From Lachnospiraceae bacterium (lineage in GTDB: Bacteria > Bacillota > Clostridia > Lachnospirales > Lachnospiraceae): a DNA stretch of 14,168 bases. The position numbers and the translations under genes are program-made. Numbering within the stretch: position 1 is the first letter of the stretch; each line of letters opens with the position of its first letter. Below the pieces are notes generated by a model. That model saw only the letters and a program-made list of their open reading frames with translations, had not been told where the DNA came from and searched no databases. Shown one piece after another: positions 7,086 to 11,614 of the stretch. The DNA is taken from positions 1-14,168 of the forward strand of contig CAAGPW010000073.1 of assembly GCA_900771955.1 (NCBI GenBank), in the 5' to 3' direction.

Positions 7086-8078
7086 TATAATCAGGCAGAG
7101 CAGTTGATGGAACAGTATCCGCTTACCGTATCCGAGACGGCCAAAGGGCGCGGGGCGCTCATCTGTATCACGGAATGCGGAGAAAAAACATTGAAGGAAT
7201 ATAAGGGTTCTGCTGCAAGAGCGGAAATTTTATATGATGTGGCGGAATTTTTAAATAGAGCGGGTGTAAGGACGGATGGCATAATAAAGACGACCGAGGG
7301 GGCATATCTCTCCGGAAGTGCGGAGGAAGGCTTTTATCTCCTGAAGGACTGGTATAACGGCAGGGAATGTGACACAAAAAGCCGGGATGATATTCTGCGC
7401 GCAGTCACACAGCTTGCGGGGATGCACCAGTGCCTGAAGGATTATGACAAACAGCTTCCCGAATATCTTTGGGTGTCGGAGCAGACACTTATCGATGAGT
7501 ATGAAAGACATACGCGGGAGCTGAAAAAGGTGCGCAATTACATACGCGGCAAAAAAAAGAAAAACCTGTTCGAGACAAAGTTCATGGAGCATTACAGCGG
7601 TTATCTCGCGCAGGCGCAGGAGGTGCAGGAACGCCTGAAAGAGCAGGCAGCACACCGTGAGGAAGAAGAGTGGCAGCAGATGTACGGAATCTGTCACGGA
7701 GATTATAATCAGCATAATATCCTGTTTGCAAAAGAAGGGATCATACTTATCAATCTCGAACAGCTTCATGTGGATGTGCAGGTGAGCGATCTTACGCATT
7801 TTATGCGTAAGATCCTCGAAAAGCACAACTGGAACACCGGGCTTGGCATGGATATGATCCGGGCGTATGACCGAAAAAAGAAACTTTCGGCCATGGAGTG
7901 TGAGCAGATATATTTAAGGCTGGCCTACCCGGAAAAATTCTGGAAGGTGGCGAACCACTACTACAATTCCAATAAATCATGGGTGTCCGGCAGAGATATT
8001 GAGAAACTGGATAAGGTTACGGGACAGGAGAACGAGCGGCAGCAGTTCCTGGAAATGCTGTTTCATTTTGTGCAATAG
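7068..8078 (+). CDS. CotS-family spore coat protein (aminoglycoside-phosphotransferase-like kinase fold)
   Basis: The 336-residue protein has the CotS/YutH layout. An N-lobe carries TLKEYKGS (Lys43 in the nucleotide-lysine position) and a catalytic-loop motif ICHGDYNQHN has His210, Asp212 and Asn217. The metal-binding DFG-like strand reads ILINLEQ, with Asn229 where active kinases have Asp. It is probably a structural or atypical kinase-fold spore coat protein rather than a phosphotransferase. A charged helical insertion spans about 145-205. Two starts compete. ATG 7068 has a modest AGGA upstream. An in-frame TTG at 7083 sits 6 nt after a strong GGAGGGG and would remove five residues. The gene lies after cca, with a mother-cell promoter candidate just upstream. 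Family assignment is good; the exact coat role is unknown. Confidence 0.82.
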   Translation: MEGFFLYNQAEQLMEQYPLTVSETAKGRGALICITECGEKTLKEYKGSAARAEILYDVAEFLNRAGVRTDGIIKTTEGAYLSGSAEEGFYLLKDWYNGRECDTKSRDDILRAVTQLAGMHQCLKDYDKQLPEYLWVSEQTLIDEYERHTRELKKVRNYIRGKKKKNLFETKFMEHYSGYLAQAQEVQERLKEQAAHREEEEWQQMYGICHGDYNQHNILFAKEGIILINLEQLHVDVQVSDLTHFMRKILEKHNWNTGLGMDMIRAYDRKKKLSAMECEQIYLRLAYPEKFWKVANHYYNSNKSWVSGRDIEKLDKVTGQENERQQFLEMLFHFVQ

Positions 8079-8089
8079 TATTGTATAAT
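8061..8089 (+). promoter_or_regulatory. Promoter-like -10 ahead of the lipoprotein gene
   Basis: A perfect TATAAT (8084-8089) preceded by TG lies 28 nt upstream of the GTG start, with a poor -35 (TTTCAT, 8061-8066, 17-bp spacer). The -10 sits just after the CotS-like stop codon. It may give the lipoprotein gene its own transcript. Confidence 0.4.
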
Positions 8090-8116
8090 GGGAGCAGAAT
8101 AAGATGAGGTGAAAGA

Positions 8117-9439
8117 GTGAAGATACAAGGGAGAACAGGAATGCTCGTACTGGCGGTTCTGCTGCTTTTTGCGGCAGGGTGCGCCCAGTCGGCAGATCAG
8201 CCGAAATTTACGACAGGAAAAAATACATATAACAGTGCTGCGGCAAAGGAAAAGAGTACAGAGGAACCGGTGGAAGAGAAGGATGACACGAAGACATCGG
8301 TGGCCGGGCTGTGCGTTGTGATGCAGATCGATACACAGGCACAGATGCTCACATTAAAAAAGGTGGAGAACGGAAAGCTGCTGGAGCGGGAGTACGGCAG
8401 CGGAACCTGCTTTTACGATAAATACGGAAATATCATGTCGCTGGCGCGGATGGAACTCGGCAGTGTGGTAACATTTCGTGCATCGGAGGACGGGATGCTG
8501 ACAGAGGTTTGCGTAAGCGATCAGGCGTGGGAAAAACAGCAGGTAAAAAAATATACCATTGATCCCGATAAAAATATTTTTACCATTGGTACGTCAAACT
8601 ATGCGATCGATGAGGACACCAGCTTTTTCTCGGATGAGGGAGCGATTCTGATCGGGGATATCAGCGGAAAAGATGAACTCAGGGTATGGGGTGTTGACCG
8701 GAGGATACTTTCTGCCACGGTGACGACCGGGCACGGACAGATCGAACTTCTGGGTACAGATGTGTTTAACGGCGGGTATGTTATGCTCTCCGGGGCACAG
8801 AAATACTATTATGAGATCAGTGGTCAGATGACGATCGAGGTGCCTGAGGGAACATATCAGCTCACAGCAGCGGGAAACGGTTATGGCGGAAGTATGGAGG
8901 TCGCTGTCACACGGAACGAGACAACAACGGTCAATCTGGATACGATCAAGGGAGAGGGACCGAAATCCTGCAGTCTGTCCTTTACCGTGACGGTTCCGGA
9001 TACAACAGTGATTTTAGACGGTCAGACCGTTGATCTTAGCATGCCGGTATCCGTAACCTATGGAACTCATACGTTGCAGGCGGCAGCAACCGGCTATTCC
9101 GCCTGGTCAAGACAGCTTGTCGTCAATTCCGAGACAGCGAATATCATCATAGATCTGACAGATAATGCAAAGACTTCGGAGAAGGAGACTGAGACCACGG
9201 AGAGCACAACCGAAAACACCGGAGATACGGTGCAGGGAACGACGGATACCATTCAGGGAACGACGGATACCGTTCAGGGAACGACCGGTCAGAGCAGCCA
9301 GACGGTAACGCAGCCGCAAACAGGCATAGCCGATCCGGCCGTTACGACGAATGAGGCGGAAAATGAGTCCTCAAATGCGGCAACAGACAGTTACCTTAAG
9401 ACCCTGTCCGGCATTGTGGATACGCTCACAGGAAAATAG
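8117..9439 (+). CDS. PEGA-domain lipoprotein of unknown function
   Basis: The N-terminus is a lipoprotein signal: basic KIQGR, a hydrophobic run (9-18), then LFAAGC with Cys22 as the lipidated residue. The mature protein should be anchored outside the membrane. After a polar linker (30-60) there are beta-rich segments (about 65-210) and two PEGA-like beta-sandwich repeats: about 215-278 (ending VNLDTI), with VPEGTYQLTAAGNGYGG, and about 285-350, with VILDG and VTYGTHTLQAAATGYS. PEGA domains are surface modules thought to bind cell-wall or other polymers. The C-terminal 80 residues are Thr/Glu/Gln-rich, low-complexity and carry a 7-residue repeat. The GTG start is preferred because GAGGTGA sits just upstream and it supplies the positive n-region; the alternative ATG at 8141 would remove those charges. 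No clear terminator follows. Confidence 0.8.
   Translation: MKIQGRTGMLVLAVLLLFAAGCAQSADQPKFTTGKNTYNSAAAKEKSTEEPVEEKDDTKTSVAGLCVVMQIDTQAQMLTLKKVENGKLLEREYGSGTCFYDKYGNIMSLARMELGSVVTFRASEDGMLTEVCVSDQAWEKQQVKKYTIDPDKNIFTIGTSNYAIDEDTSFFSDEGAILIGDISGKDELRVWGVDRRILSATVTTGHGQIELLGTDVFNGGYVMLSGAQKYYYEISGQMTIEVPEGTYQLTAAGNGYGGSMEVAVTRNETTTVNLDTIKGEGPKSCSLSFTVTVPDTTVILDGQTVDLSMPVSVTYGTHTLQAAATGYSAWSRQLVVNSETANIIIDLTDNAKTSEKETETTESTTENTGDTVQGTTDTIQGTTDTVQGTTGQSSQTVTQPQTGIADPAVTTNEAENESSNAATDSYLKTLSGIVDTLTGK
9224..9286 (+). repeat. Three tandem 21-bp units encoding DT(V/I)QGTT
   Basis: Units 9224-9244, 9245-9265 and 9266-9286 differ at only a few positions and encode DTVQGTT, DTIQGTT and DTVQGTT in the low-complexity tail of the lipoprotein. 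The unit is a multiple of three, so copy-number change would keep frame and only lengthen the stalk. Confidence 0.85.
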
Positions 9440-9480
9440 GATAGAAAACGCCAAAATCCTAGAAAAATGGGCAAAATTTC

Positions 9481-9509
9481 TTGACAAACATAGGAAAAAC
9501 AAGTATAAA
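9481..9509 (+). promoter_or_regulatory. Strong sigma-A promoter of the HU gene
   Basis: A perfect -35 TTGACA (9481-9486), a 17-bp spacer, then TATAAA (9504-9509). It lies 68 nt ahead of the HU start, leaving an AT-rich leader of about 60 nt that ends in AGAGGAGG. This is the best housekeeping promoter in the window and fits an abundant protein. Confidence 0.82.
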
Positions 9510-9577
9510 TATATTCGTAGGTAAATAGAGAAAAAGCCTCGTATTATTATTGAAAAGTCCAGAGGAGGAATTTTAAC

Positions 9578-9853
9578 ATGAACAAAGCAGAATTGGTTTC
9601 AGCTATGGCTGACAAGGCAAACTTATCTAAAAAAGATGCAGAGACAGCATTAAAGGCTTTCACAGATGTAGTAGCTGAAGAGTTAAAGAAGGGTGAGAAG
9701 ATTCAGTTAGTAGGTTTTGGAACATTCGAAGTATCTGAGAGAGCTGAAAGAACAGGTAGAAATCCGCAGACAGGCAAGGAAATGACAATTCCAGCTTCTA
9801 AAGCACCGAAATTCAAAGCAGGAAAAGCTTTAAAAGATATGATCAACGCATAA
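9578..9853 (+). CDS. hup: DNA-binding protein HU
   Basis: A 91-residue histone-like protein that bends and compacts DNA as a dimer. It shows the full family pattern: the helical N-terminus NKAELVSAMADKANLSKKDAE, the dimer strand GEKIQLVGFGTFEV, the DNA-clasping arm with GRNPQTGKEMTIPAS (the Pro that intercalates DNA lies here) and the closing helix FKAGKALKDMIN. Codon use is visibly more AT-rich than in neighbours (TTA leucine, GCT/GCA alanine), as expected of a highly expressed gene. It has its own consensus promoter and is followed by a strong terminator, so much of its transcript is probably monocistronic, with read-through into rqcP possible. Confidence 0.97.
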   Translation: MNKAELVSAMADKANLSKKDAETALKAFTDVVAEELKKGEKIQLVGFGTFEVSERAERTGRNPQTGKEMTIPASKAPKFKAGKALKDMINA

Positions 9854-9867
9854 TTAGGTTTATGTTT

Positions 9868-9920
9868 GACAGAGGGTGTAACGAAAACCGGATTTTTCGT
9901 TATGGTCTCTGTCTTTTTTT
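9868..9920 (+). terminator. Strong intrinsic terminator of the HU gene
   Basis: GACAGAG (9868-9874) pairs with CTCTGTC (9907-9913). Inside it, after a small internal loop, TAACGAAAA (9879-9887) pairs with TTTTCGTTA (9894-9902) around a 6-nt loop. Seven T's follow (9914-9920). All 16 outer and inner pairs are perfect. Confidence 0.9.
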
Positions 9921-9948
9921 GCTCTATATAGGAAAGGAAAGATAATTC

Positions 9949-10188
9949 ATGAGACTGGACAAGTTTTTAAAAGTCTCCCGGCTGATCAAACGTCGCACTG
10001 TGGCGAATGAAGCATGCGATGCAGGACGTGTCATGGTAAATGGAAAGCCTGCCAAAGCATCCGTGAATGTCAAGGTGGGCGATATCATTGAGATCATGTT
10101 CGGGATGAAAACCGTAAAGGTAGAAGTTCTGGATTTACAGGACACAACAAAAAAAGACGAAGCAAAAGATCTGTTCCGTTATCTGTAA
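9949..10188 (+). CDS. rqcP: S4-domain ribosome quality-control factor RqcP (YabO/Hsp15-like)
   Basis: A 79-residue, nearly all-S4-domain RNA-binding protein. The motif runs from MRLDKFLKVSRLIKRRTVANEACDAGRV through VNGKPAKASVNVKVGDIIEI, followed by a short strand and a charged C-terminus. In B. subtilis this protein binds stalled 50S-peptidyl-tRNA complexes and works with RqcH to add alanine tails to stuck chains. The place just ahead of yabP-yabQ-divIC matches the Bacillus order (yabO-yabP-yabQ-divIC), which supports the ortholog call over a general Hsp15 name. GGAAAGG-type SD lies about 10 nt before the ATG. It probably shares read-through from the HU promoter; no distinct promoter is obvious. 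Confidence 0.88.
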   Translation: MRLDKFLKVSRLIKRRTVANEACDAGRVMVNGKPAKASVNVKVGDIIEIMFGMKTVKVEVLDLQDTTKKDEAKDLFRYL

Positions 10189-10196
10189 AAACGGAC

Positions 10197-10223
10197 ATAT
10201 TTCAGGAAGCCTTCTAATATACT
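10197..10223 (+). promoter_or_regulatory. Sigma-E-type promoter of the yabP operon
   Basis: ATATT (10197-10201), exactly 14 bp, then AATATACT (10216-10223). The -35 core matches the sigma-E consensus (kmATATT) at all five core bases and the -10 matches CATACAnT at five of seven fixed positions. Expected start is near 10230, 46 nt before yabP. yabP and yabQ in B. subtilis are mother-cell sigma-E genes, so motif and biology agree. Confidence 0.65.
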
Positions 10224-10275
10224 TAAGAGAAAAGGTGAACAGGCCTTTTATCAAGTAAATTGGGAGGCTTTTTTT
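10207..10275 (+). terminator. Terminator-like structure after rqcP, ending at the yabP start
   Basis: AAGCCT (10207-10212) pairs with AGGCTT (10265-10270), enclosing a second hairpin AAAAGG/CCTTTT (10230-10235/10244-10249). The T run (10269-10275) abuts the yabP ATG. The outer right arm overlaps the yabP SD GGGAGG (10262-10267). The left arm lies inside the sigma-E promoter spacer, so only transcripts coming from upstream could fold the outer stem. Confidence 0.5.
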
Positions 10276-10560
10276 ATGGAAGAAAAAACGGTTTCAAAAG
10301 TACATAAAGTGCTGCTGCAGAATCGTAAGTCGGGCAGCTTCAGCGGAATTGTGGATGTACTGTCGTTTGATGTGGCGGAGATTTTGCTTGAGACGGAGCT
10401 TGGAATGCTCCTGATCAAGGGAAACGACCTTCATGTCAACCGCCTTACGCTGGAAAAGGGGGAGATTGATATCGAAGGCCGCATCGACAGCCTTGCTTAT
10501 TCCGAGGTCAACAGCTATGCCAAACAGGGAGAATCTTTTCTGGGGCGTATCTTTAAATGA
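10276..10560 (+). CDS. yabP: Sporulation protein YabP
   Basis: A 94-residue member of the YabP/YqfC family, small beta-rich proteins made in the mother cell during spore formation. Recognisable parts are the start HKVLLQNRKSG, then GIVDVLSFD, the LLETELGMLLIKGNDLHVNRL segment, LEKGEIDIEGRIDSLAYS and the C-terminal LGRIFK. Its biochemical role is not established; it is linked to cortex/engulfment-stage gene sets. SD GGGAGG lies 8 nt upstream of the ATG. Its TGA overlaps the yabQ ATG in an ATGA, so the two are translationally coupled. A sigma-E-type promoter is directly upstream. Confidence 0.93.
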   Translation: MEEKTVSKVHKVLLQNRKSGSFSGIVDVLSFDVAEILLETELGMLLIKGNDLHVNRLTLEKGEIDIEGRIDSLAYSEVNSYAKQGESFLGRIFK

Positions 10561-10985
10561 CGGTGAGTGGCAGCATTCTGGCAGAGGTAAGATTCCTTCT
10601 GGTGTCCATTCTTTCCGGGGCGGGCATGATCCTGTTTTATGATATCTTCCGTATCTTCCGGCGGGTTATTCCACACGGGACAGTCTGGATCGCCATTGAG
10701 GACTTTTTTTACTGGGTGTCCTGTGCGGTACTCATATTTGCGATGCTCTATCAGGAAAATGACGGGCTGATCCGGGGCTTTGCCATGGGCGGCATGGTGA
10801 TCGGAATGTTCTGCTACAACCATTTCTTAAGCCCGTTTCTGGTAAAATATGCGGCAAAAGTTCTGGGGGTGGTCGTGGGATTTGCCGGAAAAACAGGAAT
10901 GATTCTGCTTCGGCCGTTAAAAAAAATAAAAAAGCTATTGAAAAAACTAGTCAGACTGGTTAAAATAGGATTATGTAAACTGTAA
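10557..10985 (+). CDS. yabQ: Spore cortex biosynthesis membrane protein YabQ
   Basis: A 142-residue membrane protein. YabQ sits in the outer forespore membrane in B. subtilis and is needed for cortex peptidoglycan. Hydrophobic segments are at about 8-28, 44-65, 72-92 and possibly 100-118. Family-typical text includes ILSGAGMILFYDIFRIFRR near the N-terminus and IEDFFYWV at 47-54. The C-terminal 25 residues form a Lys/Arg-rich amphipathic tail (PLKKIKKLLKK), likely cytoplasmic. The ATG overlaps the yabP stop by 4 nt. The next gene follows after 13 nt, so yabP-yabQ-divIC is one operon. Confidence 0.92.
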   Translation: MTVSGSILAEVRFLLVSILSGAGMILFYDIFRIFRRVIPHGTVWIAIEDFFYWVSCAVLIFAMLYQENDGLIRGFAMGGMVIGMFCYNHFLSPFLVKYAAKVLGVVVGFAGKTGMILLRPLKKIKKLLKKLVRLVKIGLCKL

Positions 10986-10998
10986 TGGAGGCTTGGCC

Positions 10999-11316
10999 AT
11001 GAGCAGGTATCGCAGACGGAAAAAGAAAGAAAACCGAATGGGTAAGATATGTGTATCAGGGATCGTATTTATGTTCCTGATCGTAATGTCTGTCCAGATC
11101 GTAAAATTATATAAAGAAGACCAGACCTATATTGCCAAGGAAAAGGAACTGAACTCACAGCTTGAAGATGCGACAGAGGAACAGCAGCAGCTTGCGGATT
11201 ATGAGCAGTACACGCAGTCACAGCAGTACATAGAGGAAGTGGCAAAGAGCAAGCTCGGACTGGTTTACAACAATGAGATCGTCTTTAAGGAGCAGGATAC
11301 AGAGGACGGAAAATAA
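10999..11316 (+). CDS. divIC: Septum formation initiator, DivIC/FtsB family
   Basis: A 105-residue bitopic division protein. A short basic cytoplasmic N-terminus (SRYRRRKKKENR) is followed by one membrane span (about 17-35, ICVSGIVFMFLIVMSVQIV), then a coiled coil rich in Glu/Gln (40-75) and the family tail, VAKSKLGLVYNNEIVFKE. DivIC joins FtsL and DivIB/FtsQ at the division site to activate septal wall synthesis. I chose ATG 10999 because GGAGG (10987-10991) is 7 nt away; the in-frame TTG at 10993 is only 1 nt from that SD. It is the last gene of the yabP operon, followed by a strong terminator. It is one residue type away from FtsL-like names, but locus order favours DivIC. Confidence 0.87.
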   Translation: MSRYRRRKKKENRMGKICVSGIVFMFLIVMSVQIVKLYKEDQTYIAKEKELNSQLEDATEEQQQLADYEQYTQSQQYIEEVAKSKLGLVYNNEIVFKEQDTEDGK

Positions 11317-11346
11317 AGCGAAAAAATAAGAGCATATACGAAATGG

Positions 11347-11379
11347 GATCGCTGTCAGAGGAGACAGCGGTCTTTTTTT
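11347..11379 (+). terminator. Strong intrinsic terminator after divIC
   Basis: A 10-bp stem, 11347-11356 with 11363-11372 (one U-G pair), around the loop AGAGGA, followed directly by seven T's (11373-11379). It ends the yabP-yabQ-divIC transcript. Confidence 0.93.
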
Positions 11380-11530
11380 CTATAGGAAAGACCCCGTTAC
11401 GTTAATGCGAGAAAGAATGTAATTATGGCCTGACGTTAGCGGATTCAAAAACATGAGCTGCATCAATTCGATTCGAAGTCCCATACGGACGGGGAAATTG
11501 CCGAAAACTTTTTTAAAATGGGACAACGGT
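11380..11530. other. Gene-free stretch upstream of the spoIIE promoter
   Basis: No gene is supported here. CCCCGT (11392-11397) and ACGGGG (11489-11494) are complementary and could close a 103-nt fold, but the inside has no convincing stems and no tRNA pattern. B. subtilis has yabR (an S1-domain protein) and tRNA genes between divIC and spoIIE; here there is only this spacer. TGCCGAA at 11499-11505 is a candidate Spo0A box. Confidence 0.45.
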
Positions 11531-11536
11531 TTGACA
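11499..11536. promoter_or_regulatory. Candidate Spo0A (0A) boxes of spoIIE
   Basis: TGCCGAA (11499-11505) matches the 0A-box form TGnCGAA. TTTGACA (11530-11536) reads TGTCAAA on the other strand, one mismatch from TGTCGAA, and overlaps the -35. The B. subtilis spoIIE promoter likewise has 0A boxes upstream of and over its -35. Confidence 0.55.
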
Positions 11537-11563
11537 AACATTTCAGACGTACATTTTTATAAT
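11531..11563 (+). promoter_or_regulatory. spoIIE promoter with 21-bp spacer (Spo0A-dependent sigma-A type)
   Basis: Perfect TTGACA (11531-11536) and perfect TATAAT (11558-11563) are separated by 21 bp rather than 17. This is the hallmark of the B. subtilis spoIIE promoter, where the over-long spacer makes sigma-A polymerase depend on phosphorylated Spo0A. The expected start is near 11570, 45 nt before the gene. Confidence 0.82.
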
Positions 11564-11569
11564 AGCCCT

Positions 11570-11585
11570 TGCTTTTGCAAAAGCA
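11570..11585. repeat. 16-nt perfect palindrome at the expected 5' end of spoIIE mRNA
   Basis: TGCTTTTGCAAAAGCA (11570-11585) is fully self-complementary and begins where the spoIIE transcript should start. It could be an operator for a dimeric regulator or a 5' stem-loop. As RNA it would fold with a very small loop. Confidence 0.6.
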
Positions 11586-11614
11586 GAGCAAAAAGTCAGG
11601 AGGGCAGGATAAAA

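Noticed and set aside
7251..7826. 191-codon open frame on the - strand opposite the CotS-like gene
   Set aside because: No family resemblance, no SD, and the + strand protein has clear kinase-fold motifs; it is a shadow frame.
9224..9286. CRISPR-like array
   Set aside because: Units are directly adjacent without spacers and are in frame within a coding sequence.
10993..10998. TTG start for divIC adding two residues
   Set aside because: It would leave a single base between GGAGG and the start; ATG 10999 has ideal 7-nt spacing.
11430..11490. Possible tRNA, because of GATTCGAAGTCCCAT and the Bacillus locus having tRNAs here
   Set aside because: Neither strand gives a paired T-stem, D-arm and anticodon arm in register.
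11453..11614. 54-codon N-terminal extension of spoIIE in the same open frame
   Set aside because: It spans the Spo0A-type promoter, the predicted +1 and the palindrome, has no SD, and shows no membrane or family character; ATG 11615 has AGGAGG upstream.
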